Shown: one piece after another, positions 33,388-45,438 of the stretch | Layout of the letters: each line of letters begins with the position of its first letter | Position numbering within the stretch: position 1 is the stretch's first letter | Assembly (NCBI GenBank): GCA_947471745.1 | Contig: CANJKZ010000015.1 | Location: forward strand, 131,501 to 195,500 | Direction of reading: 5' to 3' | Origin: Closterium sp. Naga37s-1 | Taxonomy: Eukaryota; Streptophyta; Zygnematophyceae; Desmidiales; Closteriaceae | DNA: 64,000 bases | The notes under the pieces: generated by a model | Database searches by the model: none | What the model saw: only the letters and a program-made list of their open reading frames with translations | What the model was told of the DNA's origin: nothing | Made by a program: the position numbers and the translations under genes

Positions 33388-35327
33388 CTAACATAGTACA
33401 GAAGCGCTGATGATCACCAGACGGAAGTGCCTTGGTGAATATATCAGCAGTGTTGGCCCGAGTGGCCACGTGAGCAAGACGAAGCTGACCATGCTGCTCT
33501 CGAGCCAGAAGTAACGCAGAGCGATGTGCTTCGTTCTGTGCTCCAGTCTGTGCTCCTCACACAAGGCAATGGCGGCCTTGTTGTCTACGTACAGAACTGG
33601 AGGAGAACGAGGCGGCACTCCCAAGTTGGTCAGCAGGTAGGTGAGCCAGCGTAACTCATGTGCAGCCATGGCTGTGGCGTAGATCTCAGCCTCACAACTG
33701 GAGCTGAGAACAGAAGACGAGCGGGTAGACCGCCAAGAAACAGAGCTGCAGCCAAGGCTGAAAGTGTAACCCTGTGACGACCGCTGCATAGCCAGGTCGT
33801 CAACCCAAGAAGCGTCTGAGTGTCCAGTGAGGACAACTGAGCTCCGCCCTTCAAGCACGAGCCCCATGCCCGATGTACTACACAAGTAGCGCAGTACCCT
33901 CTTCGCAGCATCCATGTGCACCTTTCGGTGCCTACAAGGAGCCACACAGCGTGATAGAAGGCCAAGAGGGTACGCAAGGTCAGGACGAGTGCAGGTCATC
34001 AGGTACATGAGGCAGCCCACTAGCTCTAGGTACGGGCCACTCGGCTCTACGGACTCGTCCAAAGGTGGAGCTGAGAGCGAGTGACCTGTAGCCAGAGGAG
34101 TGGACTGTGGCGAGGACCAAGTGAAGTCGAAGCACTGAAGGACCTGCTGCACCATGTGTGACTGAGTCAGTGTGATGGTGCGGCGTGCTCTGTCCCGGGT
34201 GATCTGCAAGCCAAGGTAGGTGCGCAGCTTACCCAGGTCTGTGCACGTGTGTCTCTTCTGCAGCTCTGACTTCACCAGGGCGAGAGCCTCACTGTCAGCA
34301 GTGGCAAAGACCAAGTCGTCGATGTACACGAGGATGTAGAACGGCGGCAATGAAGTGTCGGTGCATAGAAACAGCGACGGGTCAGCAGTGGAAGGGGCAA
34401 ACCCAAGAGCCGCAAGCGTCGTCCTCAGTGTGTCGTGCCACTCACGAGGCGCCTGGCGGAGACCGTAGACCGGCCGCCGGAGGCTCCACTGGGTACCAGG
34501 AGGGAACGACCTAGTGAAGCCAGGTGGGCGGCGCAGCAAGATCTCCTCGTGCAGACTGCCCTGTAAGAACGCTGTGTTGATTCAAGAGAGTGAAGCTCGT
34601 AGTCACGCTGAGCGGCAACGTGCAGCAGCACCCAAAGAGTGATCATCTTCGGGGTGGAGGAGAAGGTCTGGAAGAAGTCAACTCCCTGTCGCTGACTGAA
34701 GCCTTGTGCAACGTAACGAGCCTTAAAGACAGGCGGAGAACCCGGCGGCCGCTTCACCCTGAAAATCCACATGCCATCGACGATGTTCGCCCCAGGAGGG
34801 GAAACCTCATCGACGTAAGTGCCTGTGGACTTCCAGGATGCCATCTCTACGTCCATGGCTGTCTGCCACTGAGAGGAGTAGGGACCCGCGATCGCCTCAG
34901 CGTAAGAACGCGGAGTCGGGATGTCTGGTGCATACGGGTCTCCCTCAGGGGCAAGTAGCATGGCCACGAGATGAGGCGCAGCGGCTGCAAGACACTCAAA
35001 GTCCTCCCGCCTGTCCCGAAGGACGTCTGTGCCAAAAGCACACTCACCCCCGATGGACGGAGGACAGACAGACTCAGACTCAGCAACAAGACTAGCGGCG
35101 TAGTCGAGACGACTGGCAACAGCAAAGTCAACCAGCTCAGAGACTAAGGCAGACGCAGCACCAGCCTCAAACGACGGGTCAGTGACAACTGTGGCGAGCA
35201 GACGCGTGACAGTAGGGTGAGCAGCACGAACCAGGTCAGACTCAGGGTCCTGAACGTCAGGCAGAGAAGTCGCAGGAGGAGATGGTAGGGGAACATGCTG
35301 TGGAACAGAGGAAGGACGAAGTGCCAT
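33388..35327 (-). pseudogene. Element F reverse transcriptase and RNase H
   Basis: MALRPSSVPQHVPLPSPPAT leads into the RT flank, then DGMWIFRVKRPPGS and ARYVAQGFSQRQG. A small deletion near 34575 (LHSLES in place of LHSLDFSTAF) shifts the frame. The next frame, 34539-33388, keeps YIDD (about 34325), the whole of RT and RNase H with GHSDASWVDD, CEAEIYATAMAAHEL and YVDNKAA. It shifts again at YFWLESS near 33510. Confidence 0.9.
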
Positions 35328-35479
35328 AGCGTGCGTGCCAGGGACAAGAGGCGGACGCTCACGAGGAACACAACGACCAGTGCGACGCGCGCGAACGGGC
35401 GAGGCAGGACGAGACGCAGGCTCACGACGCTCTGTAAGCGAGTCTGTCCTCTCAGTGTAAGGAGAAGGAGCAGGCAGTG

Positions 35480-36421
35480 GTGTGCCGGGCTATAACGGGA
35501 GCCAAGTAGAAGACGGGAGGCTAAGAACCTAGAGAAGCACTGAGTCAGGCGGTGGCAGAGACGATGGTGACGGTGGAGCGAAAAACAGTCGCGACGGTGC
35601 AGTGCCACCAGTACCACTAGCTCCAGCGCCTCCAGCAGCTCCAGAACCTCCAGCTCCAGCGCCTCCAGCAGCAGCACCTCCAGCCCCAGCGCCTCCAGCA
35701 GCTCCAAAACCTCCAGCTCCAGCGCCTCCAGCAGCAGCACCTCCAGCTCCTGGTACTCCAGCAGTAGTACCTCTAGCTCCAGCGTCTCCAGCAGCTCCAG
35801 AACCACCAACTCCAGCGCCACTAGTAGCAGCACCCCCAGAACCGGCACCTCCAGCCTCAAGGTCCCTAACTCCAGGGTCGACAGGACGAGCGCCAGGGCC
35901 TCCAGCCCCAGTAACTCCAGCAGCAGCACCCCCAGAACCGGCACCTCCAGCTCCAAGGTCTCCAATGCCAGGGTCGACAGCACCAGCTCCAGGACCTCCA
36001 GCCCCAGTACCTCCAGCAGTAGCCCCCCAAGAACCGACACCTCCAGCTCCAGGAGCAGTACCAGTCCCGGCAGCTCCAGTACCTCCAGTACGAGCACCTC
36101 CAGGACAAGAGACACCAACACTCCCAGCGCCTCCACGACAAGCAGCTCCAGCAGCACGACTCCTCAGGCGGGTACGCGACGCAAGCCACTCTCGTGCCTG
36201 CTGTGGTGAGACAGGCCCGCATCCTGAAACGAGACTCAGAGGAACGCCAGCAGACTCAGCACCCCCAGGCTCCGCACTCCCAGCACCTCACGCGCAAGCT
36301 CAGCACCCTCAGAAGCAGCACCCCCAGCAGCACCTCCCGCAGCTGCACCTGAGTCGCTAGTGACCTCTACAGGCTCAGCCAATGGGGGCGGGTCTACCTG
36401 AGATACACCTGAAGGAGCAGG
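35480..36421 (-). pseudogene. Element F integrase-RT linker
   Basis: Read on the minus strand it is a Gly/Ala/Val repeat region (units near GAGGAGAGGLGA) preceded by SPQQAREWLASRTR at about 36200. Open frames on both strands here are products of the GGAGCTGGAGGT-type repeats. Confidence 0.7.
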
Positions 36422-38422
36422 ACCCTAAGGGGGGAGGGGGTCTACCGGAGGGGGACCTGGAGCGAGGAAAAGCAGTGGGTGAAGGAGAGGGGTAGTGCGG
36501 TAGGGGAAGAGACGGTAGAAAGGAACCGACTCGTCAAAGGTGACGTCCTGAGAGGGGAAGACACGGCGCGAGGTGGGGTGGTAAAACTGCCAGCCAGGCG
36601 CGTCAAGGACAAAGCCAAGGAAGACACAGGGAATGGTGCGGGAGGAGAGCTTGTCCGCGGACGTATCGCGAACAAGGGCACGAGCACCCCAAACCCGGAA
36701 ACGCGACGCATCGCCAACCTCCCCCGTCCAACACAGTGTGGGCGAGGTCTCTGGCAAGGAGACACGGGGCCAGAGGTTGAGCTGCTGCGCGACGTACTGG
36801 ACCGCAAACGGCCACAGAAAATGGGGAGCCGCCGCATGAATCAAGGAGGTACGAGCGACCTCCATGGCTAAGCCAATGCAGCGCTTAGCAACCCCAATTT
36901 GCTGTGGTGAGCCCGGAAACGTGAACGACTGCTCGATGCCCTCCCCCTGACAGAAGGCCCGCAAGAGGTCGGAGGTGAACTCACCACCTCTGTCAGAGTG
37001 CAGATGCAGGACAGGAAGGTCCTGGTGGAACCTGCGGCGGAGCCGGAGACGAACTGCTCGGATCCAAGGGATCAGGACTGCGGGGACCTCACCCTTGGTG
37101 CGCAAAGGGAAGACCGTGGTGTACCGCGAGTAGTCGTCGACAACCAGCAGAAAGTACCGCTCATCGCCCTGTCCACAAACGCGAGCTGGGCCCCACACAT
37201 CCAGGTGGAGGGTCTACAGAGGAGCCTCTGTCGAGGGGAACGAGGAGGAGTGAGGAGCGGCGCGCTGCCGCCCCTCGACGGAAGGAAGGCAGGGCGGCAC
37301 AGGTGAGGCAGGGAGGGGAGGGAGAGACCTGGGAAGACCAGACACAAGGAGGCGACGGTGCATGCCACGGAGACGTGGCAAGGACGGGTGACCCAGGCGG
37401 TGGTGCCAGAGAAGAGTCTGGTGCGACAGGGAGCGACACTCACAAGGGGAGGCTACCTGACCTGACGCAGAAACCTGACCAGTAGCAGCTACATGAGGAG
37501 GGGTAGTCATAAGTGTGTAAAGACTCGACCCTCGCCGACGGGTAAACGTGGCCAGGTGGCGGCCGGTCCGGGAGCACGTACAGATCGCCACACGCTGTCC
37601 TCTAGGGGTAAAGGTGTCAACCTACTGGTCCTGGAGAACTGCGTTGCTCACCAAGTTCGTAGAGAACGAGGGGAGGTGGAAGCCTGTCAGTGAGCCAAAC
37701 GGAACCGCCGGGCACGGAAGCGCAGTGGTGGACCGTGCAAGAACTGGGCCCCCTGAGGGGTCAGCCAGAGAGACTGCAATAGGTGCAGGGAGTGGTGTGA
37801 GTGCAGTACTGTCACGGAAGAAGCGGCAGGAAGCACCTGAGTCAAGCGTGAAGGTGTGCAAGGCCTCAGCAGGCACAGTACCTGAGGAAGCAGACTCGCT
37901 AGCACCTAAGGCAGCAGCCTCACTAGCACCTAGAGCAGCAACCTCTATACCGGGGTCGTACTGCACACACAGGTGACAGTCACTCTCAGCACCACCAGGC
38001 AAAGCAGACATGGCAGTAAGGATGGCGTCATAGTCTAAAGCAAAGACAGCAACGCCCGACCTAAGCAGCTCAAGCCAAGGGGGGATCTCAGCCTTGTCGC
38101 CAAACTCTGTGCGCCAGGCGTCAATCAAATAGGCGAAGTAGCGGAACTGTGCATGACCAGGTGTCCCACAGGTCTCACCAGCTCGACGACCTGTGCGAAT
38201 GACGCACGGGCAGCGACCCGGACTCGAAGACGGCCCACGCTGGTAAAGCCACTCACGAAGCTGTTGGGGCGTTAGGGTCGGACGCCGCCGTAGCTGCATC
38301 TGGCCACCGTATGACACTCCACACCAAAGAGCGTCACAGTGATTGCTACTACGGCCGCCACGACTCCCACTACTGCCACCACCGCCGTCACCACTCCCAC
38401 CAGTACGACAAAGTGAAGTCAT
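36422..38422 (-). pseudogene. Element F short gag, protease and integrase
   Basis: Begins MTSLCRTGGSGDGGG and goes straight into a short Gly/Ser tract, LTPQQLREWLYQRG and the knuckle CPCVIRTGRRAGET then CGTPGH, whose last Cys is Tyr. Protease LDSGAS is at about 37843. Stops near 37620 and 37215 interrupt it. Integrase has LHLDVWGP (about 37200), VVDDYSRYTTVF, LHSDRGGEF (about 36990) and SPQQIGVAKRCIG, in which the catalytic Glu is changed to Lys. Confidence 0.88.
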
Positions 38423-38635
38423 GGCGGGCAAGCTAGGAGGAGCGCGACCTCTAGGGCAGTACGGAGTGACCGCAGTAGCACGAGTAACAGCAGCAGCAGT
38501 AAGAGCAGCAGGGCGGCGCGCGGCCAGAGCAGGGCGGCGCGCGGCCAGAGCAAGGTAGTAGCAGGCAGCAGCTCCTAGGGCAAAAGCACCTAAGGGCTTT
38601 TTTTTCATTATTATTTTAATTTTAATTTTATTTAG

Positions 38636-39345
38636 GGTTGAGCAGGGCGCTAGCGCAGGGCATGGCGCTGGCGCAGGGAAGGGCGCTGGCGCAGGGCAGG
38701 GCAGGGCGCTGGCGTAGGGCAGGGCGCCAGCGCGCGCAGGGCAAGGCGCTGGCGCAGGCTGCAGCACTGCTTGACGCGAGGGGCAGCAGAGCGCGACGCG
38801 ACGGGCTGCCTTAGGGCGCGACGCCCGGGCTGCAGCAGAGCGCGACGCGCGGGGCAGCAGCGCGCGGCTCGTGGGCTGCCGTAGGGCGCGACGCACGGGG
38901 CAGCAGCGTGAGACGCGCGGGCTGCTGTAGGGCGCGACGCGTAGGGCAGCAGCGCGTGCGTAGGGCAGCAGCGCGTACGTAGGGCAGGGCGCAAGCGCAG
39001 GGCAGGGCGCTGGCGCAGGGTAGGGCGCTGGCGCAGGGCAGGGCGCTGGCGCAGGGCAGGGCACTGGCGCAGGGCAGGGCGCTGGCGCAGGGCAGGGCGC
39101 TGGCACAGGGCAGGGCGCCGGCGTAGGGCAGGGCGCTGGCGCAGGGCAGGCCGCTGGCGCAGGGCAGGGAGCCGGCGCAGGGCAGGGCGCTGGCGCAGGG
39201 CAAGGCACTGGCGCAAGGGCAGGGCGCCGGCGCAGGGTAGGGCGCTAGCTCAGGGCAGGCCGCTGGCGCAGGGCAGGGAGCCGGCGCAGCGCAGGGTGCT
39301 GGCGCAGGGCAGGGCGCTGGCGCAAGGCAGGGTGTGCGCGAGGCA
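38636..39345 (-). repeat. GGCGCTGGCGCAGGGCAGG array in the leader of F
   Basis: Many copies of an 18-19 bp unit (39000-39340) and a looser CGCGACGCGCGGGGCAGC region (38760-38960). Long minus-strand frames rich in PCPAPA or ALRQRP come only from this array. A short AT patch (38598-38632) sits at its gag-proximal end. Confidence 0.9.
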
Positions 39346-39449
39346 GCGCGACGCAAGGTAGTGGGGTAACGCGGTAACCGCAGTCGGAAGCTAAGTATGG
39401 TGGGCCCGGAAAAAAAAAACGGTCCTACGGACCTCTTGCACTGAAACCA

Positions 39450-39582
39450 TTTCAAGATAGCAAGCAGGAATGATTGCATTGAATGAAATGTGGGTACAAT
39501 TACTAACCCTAACTTCAGGTTGTACCGCATATGAGCTACCCCACTATAGCCTACACAGAACTAACACATATATAGTTTGACA
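39450..39582 (-). repeat. 5' LTR of element F
   Basis: Same length as the 3' LTR; its inner end is CTTGAAA instead of CTTGACA, followed by the PBS. Confidence 0.92.
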
Positions 39583-40341
39583 GGTCGGCATTGACTGGTT
39601 GGCTGGCTAGCTAGGGCAGGCGGGAAAGGTTGGCTGACCGGCGGATGGTTTAGGAATTAGGTAGGTAGGCGGTAGGAACAAACCTACGATGGTGCCATAC
39701 AATGTCATAGTATAACTCGAAATGATAATCAACTAAGAGGGGGGGGGGCGACACAAATAGGAAGCCCTAATCATGCAAATGAATACCGTAGTACTCATTT
39801 AGGAGCATGCAACTAATTCTAGCCTAAAGCTAACGTATACCCTCTCTTACCCTTTGCTTCGTACTCTTCTCTTCTAACCATCCTTGACCCTTTACCTTCA
39901 AACCATAGACCTGGTTTGGTAACCACATTATATTATTAATGCACATGTAAGTATTGGACAAATTAGTTGTGAAACAAAAACATCAAGGCCCAGCACCTTT
40001 TCCCCCTCTGTTCTGTTTAGTGGCACTCTTTTTGAGTCAGTCTGGCTGAGTGTACACACTAGAAGAATTTGCACCACAAGGAGCCAAACATTCTAGATAA
40101 ACAAATACCAGTAGAACTGCCAATTTTCAAACATTACAAGTGAATTGCGAAGCATGCAATTCCGCATCCCACGTGCCTCATGCCAACCTCCTTGGTTTTG
40201 AGCACTGGGTGCGCCTGAAGCGGCAATAAACCGCCTTATTCTCTGCCTCTCCTGGTTTCCCTCCTTCCCCCAACCCCGCCTCGCGTAGTAAGACCTCCCA
40301 TCGCCGCTATCTGCGCATCGCCTGGCGTAGAGCCGCTGAGC
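39583..40341. other. Remaining E leader, then upstream region of the glycosyltransferase gene
   Basis: 39583-39690 continues the GGCTGGCTAGCTAGG leader of E. From about 39700 the sequence is AT-rich and unassigned. 40236-40341 turns GC-rich and may hold the promoter and 5' UTR of the next gene. Minus-strand frames here (40093-40611) have no domain. Confidence 0.5.
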
Positions 40342-43300
40342 ATGCGCCGCATCCGGCGGTTGCGGGCAGTCTGGGATGGCGGCGGGGTGGAGCAGCGCCG
40401 GTGCGGGGGGATGCCAAGGAAATGGCAGGGCGGCAGGAGGGTAGAAGGAATCAACGCGCGCGGTAGAGGCAGGCGTCACGGCGGCGGGCGCGTGCTGAGC
40501 GCCGTGGTGCTTGCGCTCGTGGGCGGGGTTTTGCATGGCGGGCGCGCGTGGCGCGGAGGGGCCCTGGGGATGGGGGGAAGCGCGGACGACGCCAGTGGCG
40601 GCTCGGAGCATGCACGGGCCTTGTACAGGGTCAGTGGCGGGCGGGCAGCAGCGTTGTCATGTGGGCACAGTCGTAGTAGCGCCCTTGTCAGGTCAGTCGC
40701 GCCCCGCCCTCCTCCCTCCCATCCCACGTGCAAACCTCACGCACTCTTCCGCTCTCTCCCTCTCCTCGCTCTTCCTTTCCCCGCCTTCCCCTTCCCGCCT
40801 CTCAGCACTGGGAGAGCGCGTACGGCCTCGACGCCTTGTCGCTGCTGCCGCCGCCCGACGTCACTCTCCCCCCTGGCGTGCCCCGCGCGCCGCACCTGGA
40901 GAATTGCGCACAGCGGACGGCGTGGCGGGAGCGCATGGAGGCACGCGGGCGCAACGGGGAGGCCCCCGCGTGGGCTCGTCCTTCCGCGTGCGGGGGGGTG
41001 CCGCAGCCGCCATGGGTGGGTGCAGCCCGCCCTGTATTCCCGTTATTGCATGCTCCTTTACATGCCCGCGGCGTGGCGTGCAGCAGCGGGTGGGTACGAG
41101 TGCGCAGCAGCAGAGCGCCATGGGGGGCCATGCATGCAGTGGCACGCGCAGCACACTCTTGGGGACCCACCGCCAGGTGCACTGCCCCTACGCCCGCCCA
41201 TGAGCGCACCCCGTGAGCTGCGCGCAGCCATGGGCGGGCTGAAGCGCCCACCCAGGGCGCACAGGTGCGCGCAGTGCAGTGTGTTGGAAGCCTGGCGGGT
41301 TTCAGGGGTACACTTCACTGGTGCACGCACACATGTGTGCCTGCCTCTCCCGCCTACCCATGCTGCGTGCTCCTCCATACAATCGGCCTGCGTGCCTCTC
41401 GTCTCACGCCGCCTTACAGTCCGTGATCAAACTGCTGTGCAGAATGAACCCCACTGCCACGCCCCCACCCACCACCTTGCCGTCCTTGCCTTGACTCACT
41501 GCCACACCCCCCCACAACCCGCCTGCCCCTTTCGTATCACCCTCTCCTTGCTCTCTTCCACCACCTTCAACCGCGTCCATCCCACGTTTCCCAGGTGCGG
41601 GGGTCTGATGCAGCGAACCTAGCGGGACGCGCGAGGCGCAGAGGGACATATGGGAGCAGCAGTTCCCGGCGGCATGTGCGGGGCGGCGCCTGGTGGTGGT
41701 GCCGTGGCTGAACGTGGCGTCCTTTGGGCTGGGCGCGCAGCTGCACGTGGTCTCCGCCATCCTGGCCGCCGCGCTGCTCCACAACCGCACACTCGTCATG
41801 CTGCCACACTCCATGGCGCACGCTGACCACGCCCACTGTGAAGGTCCGTGTGCCTTGGCCCGGGTGGCTTGGTCACCAGCGCATAGGCATGGCAGGGCGG
41901 TACAGCGGGGGGAGTGGTACGTGGGAGCGTGGTGGGCAGTTGGTAGGAGATGTGGTGGTGCAAAGCAAGTGTGCGAGTGAGGCCCAGCAAGTGTCGAGCA
42001 TGTGGGTGCAGTGCGGATATGATAGGGCTCATTCCACATGACTCATCCCCTCCTGCCTCTCGTGTCCCTGCTGTCTCTCCCCCGCCGTGTAACAGCGGTG
42101 GGCGAGCGGGGGTCGTTGAGCTGCTACTTCTTCCCCATGGCAGCGCGCGAGTGCGAGGCAGTGGCCATGGCGGCGTACCACAGTGCCGCCATGCTCAAGT
42201 GTGACAACTCCTCCGTGCTGGTCTCGCCTGCACCGGTCGTGTTCGGCTGTGGACCCAAGCTGGGCCAGGACTCTGCTGTTGTCGGGTCAGCACTCCTCTC
42301 CTCCACCCTCCCCATGTGCTGCCCCCTGTGCCTCGCTGCTACAGTGGTTGACCGGGAATAAGTGGCTGTATCGCACGCGCACTCACATGTCATGGCACAA
42401 TCCACATGGCCATGCGTGCATGGCATCGTCACACCCATGAGCCCTGCATGCTGCCACTGATGGGCCCTTCACTCTCTTCCCCCAAGCCCTACCCTTGCTG
42501 TGAAAGCCATGCTAGCTGTTCAAAGCCTTGCCATGAGTCGCCCGCCTCACATCACTTCCTTTCCCGCCCGCTCCCTGTCTTCGCTCCCTGCTCTGCTCAC
42601 TGCACTGCACGTGGCTGCTCTCACACGGTGTGGGACGAGGCACGGCAGGCGGTGGGGCGAGGCATACAAGGAGCGGGAGGTGGTGCAGGAGGTGGAGGGC
42701 GCCCTCTATGCACGCATGGACGACAAGATCCGCAAGGTCTCGCCTCTCACTCCCATGCTCTTCCCATGCCGTTGCTCTCCCATAACCTCCGCCGCTCATG
42801 CCCTCACTCGCTCATGCCCTCACTCCCTCATGCCCTCACTCGCTCATGCTCATCCACACACCTCTTCCCGCCTGTGACACGTTGCATCTGCCCAACTCCT
42901 CTTCATGTGCCGCCATCCCCACTCACCTGCCATGCCTGGCCCCTTTGGCGTTCAAGCCCTTCTCTACTTCTCCTCTGCTTCACCAGGTCTTACATCCTCT
43001 CCCTCCTGTCCTCCACCCGTCCGCCCGGCCACGTTGCATGTGGGGTGCAGAAGCACTGGTGGCGAGCGCAGTCAGTGCGCTTCATGCTGCGCTGGCCCTC
43101 GCGCCACCTCTGCCACCTTATCAACCGCGAGCGCCACACTGCCTATGGCATGCACGTGGCAGCACAGCTCGCCGCCGCAGCACATCAGGCAGCACTGCTC
43201 TCCATGCTCCTCTCCTCCAAACCCCACTCTCATCCCGCTGCCTTCGCCTCTCCCCCATCTTCCTCCCCTCCTTCTCCCTCTCCCTCCCCACCTGCCCCTC

Positions 43301-44106
43301 TTGCTCTTACGGGCATGCCCAGCATACCTCCCCCGTCCGCGCTTGAATCGCATGCATGGCCGCTGCTGGGTTATGACGCCTGTGATGACGCCACCGCTGC
43401 CAGTGCCACGCTCACAGCGGCACTCCCCCCTGACCCCGCACCTGCCGTGCCAGCACCCAGCCCTGCAGCAGCGCCTGGCGATGCCCCTCCCTTGCCGCCT
43501 GAGCAGTGGAGTGCAGCGGAGGCGGCGGTGCTGGTGGGGGGGGCGGTGCACATGCCGCGGCCCGTGGTGAGTGTGCACGTGCGGCAGGGCGACAAGGCGC
43601 GGGAGATGCGCCTCTTCTCCTTCTTCGCCTTCATGCACCGCGCCAACCGCCTGCGCCGCCTCGACCCCAACCTCAAGGCCGTGTGGCTCAGCACCGAAAT
43701 GCAGGTGCTCACACGCCCCCCCTCCCTGCCCCTGCTCTTCCCGCCCTTGTTCACTGCATGCAGTTGCAGCTCATCCTGCTGTCCGCAACCCCTTCCCACC
43801 CCTCTCGCCCCATCCACCCCTGGCCGACAGAGTGTGGTGGAGCAGACAGCCTTGTTCCCCGATTGGACCTTCTACTATTCGCGCTTGCCCCGCCAAGGTG
43901 CCCGCGAGGCCATGGCGAATTACTCCACTGCCACCGGCCTTGCAACGGTGGTGGGGGCTAGCTTTGCCAACCTACTTATCGCGTCTGAGTGCGACTATTT
44001 TGTGGGGACTCTAGGGTCCAACTGGAACCGCCTCATTAACGAGCTCAAGTCAACTAATGGTCGCCTCTTTTCTGGCTATGTATCACTCAATTTTGGCGAA
44101 TGGTAG
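40342..44106 (+). CDS. Fucosyltransferase-like glycosyltransferase, seven exons
   Basis: Proposed exons: 40342-40629, 40806-41015, 41595-41843, 42096-42285, 42649-42736, 43051-43704, 43831-44106. Each junction has GT/AG and the phases agree, except at the start of exon 3. There the 5' part reads VRGSDAANLAG and the rest reads REAQRDIWEQQFP one base out of frame. Residues 51-65 (VLSAVVLALVGGVLH) after a basic N-terminus look like a type II signal anchor for the Golgi. VVSVHVRQGDK (about 43566) has the HxRxxD pattern of GT-B fucosyltransferases, and WLSTEMQ and YFVGTLGSNWNRLINEL (about 43995-44050) match a plant family of alpha-1,6-fucosyltransferase-like proteins. The residues before HVRQGDK include a Pro/Ala-rich insert (43210-43500). 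The donor sugar and acceptor are not known. The start ATG is the first in the exon 1 frame and is less certain. Confidence 0.75.
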
Positions 44107-44414
44107 CACACAAGGCGAATGTAGTTCACAGTGTTGGAAACAAGTAATCTACGCTTCTGAGGTGTCGAAACACTGAACTGCAAACGAGGCGAATTACAGC
44201 AAGCAACGGCGAGTCAACCGAGGAGGTTGACATGACAATATGTAACAGCAGGAGGTTAAGCGAAGGTCAAAGGTCAGCAACCTTTGACTCGTCGAAAGGC
44301 AGCGTGACAGCAAGGACACACAACTGACTCGGTATTGAGCAGTTGCCCGAGTCGTTGCTGTATCGAACCGCAACAGCAACATCAACAGTTAGTTGCATCT
44401 ATTCATGTTCCCTG
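44107..44414 (+). other. 3' flank of the glycosyltransferase gene
   Basis: AT-richer non-coding sequence, presumably the 3' UTR and terminator. Element G begins 308 bp after the stop codon. CCCTG (44410-44414) is its left target duplication. Confidence 0.5.
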
Positions 44415-44549
44415 TGTCAAACCATATCTGTGCTTGTTGTGTGTAGGCTATAGTGGGGTAGCCCATGTGGGGTAAAACCCAATATTAAGGTTAGTACTTG
44501 CACCCACAATTCATTCAATGAAATCATTCCTGCTTGTTAATTCTTAGCA
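44415..44549 (+). repeat. 5' LTR of element G
   Basis: TGTCAAACCATATCTG start, GGCTATAGTGGGGTAGCCC core, ends CTTAGCA before the PBS. Confidence 0.93.
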
Positions 44550-44639
44550 TGGTTTCAGAGCAGTACCGTAGGTCCGTAGGACCGTTTTTTTTCGGGCCCA
44601 CCATTACCTAGTGACCGACTACGGTTACTGCGTTACCCC

Positions 44640-45250
44640 ACGCCCTGCCCTGCGCTGCGCTGTCAGCGCGCGCCCTGCCCTGCCCTGTGTGCACTGGCGC
44701 CCTGCCCTGCGCCAGCACCCTGCCCTGCACCAGCGCCCCTGCCCTGTGCCAGTGCCCTGCCCTGCCCTGCGCCAGCGCCCTGCACTGCTCTGCGCCAGCG
44801 CCCTGCCCGGCGCCAGCGCCCTGCCCTGCGCCAGCGCCCTCCCCTGCACCAGCGCCCTGCCCTGCGTCCTGCTGCAGCCCGCGCCCTGCGGCAGCTGCAC
44901 ATCGCGCCCTGCTGCCCTGCACGTCGCGCCCTACGGCAGCCTGCGCGTCGCGCTCTGCTGCCCCGCGCGTCGCGCTCTACGGCAGCCCGTGCGTTGCGCG
45001 CTGCTGCCCCGCGCGTCGTGCTCTGCTGCCCCGCGCGTCGCGCCCTACGGCAGCCCGCCCGTCGCACGCTGCTGCCCCGCGCATCGCGCCGTACGGCAGC
45101 CCGCGCGTCGCGCGTTGCTGCCCTGCGCGTCGCACTCTGCTGCACCACGCGCGTCACGCCCTGCTGCCCTGTGCGTCGCGCCCTGCTGCAGCCAGCGCGC
45201 CGCGCCCTTCTACCCTCCACAGCGCGCGCCCTGCTGCCCGCGCCGCCCAG
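44640..45250 (+). repeat. CCCTGCGCCAGCG-type array in the leader of G
   Basis: Related to the F leader array (CCTGCGCCAGCGCC units, 44690-44870), then CGCGCGTCGCGCCCTG words (44880-45190). Its long frames are not genes. Confidence 0.88.
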
Positions 45251-45438
45251 GCCGAGCCGCGCCACCCGACACGATCGTGCTACTGCTGGTGCTGGTGGAG
45301 GTGCTATTAGGAGTGCTGGAGGTGCTGCAGCCTAGCCTCACGAGCCGCTCTGCTGTTCGTCTTACTGCTGCTGCTACTCGTACTACTGCCTTCACTCCGT
45401 ACTGCCCTAGAGGTCGCGCTCCTCCTAGCTTGCCCGCC

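Larger units (their letters stand above)
32992..39582 (-). mobile_element. Ty1/copia element F, inserted in E
   Basis: 6,591 bp with two 133-bp LTRs (about seven differences by eye) and a perfect GGTCG target duplication (32987-32991 and 39583-39587). The minus-strand PBS TGGTTTCAGTGC starts at 39449 going left. It has no gag capsid domain; gag begins at the Gly/Ser and zinc-knuckle part. It belongs to the same subfamily as G. Confidence 0.93.

Noticed and set aside
37622..39530. PCPAPAPC-rich and ALRQRP-rich proteins on the minus strand
   Set aside because: Encoded only by the F leader array; the recognisable gag part starts at 38422.
39703..39753. Possible LTR end of E (TGTCATAG to GGCGACA)
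   Set aside because: Only about 50 bp, no matching copy at the left end of E, and the adjacent primer-like site is weak.
40802..41378. Minus-strand frames opposite exon 2 of the glycosyltransferase gene
   Set aside because: No domain, and the plus strand has in-phase splice sites and family-like sequence.
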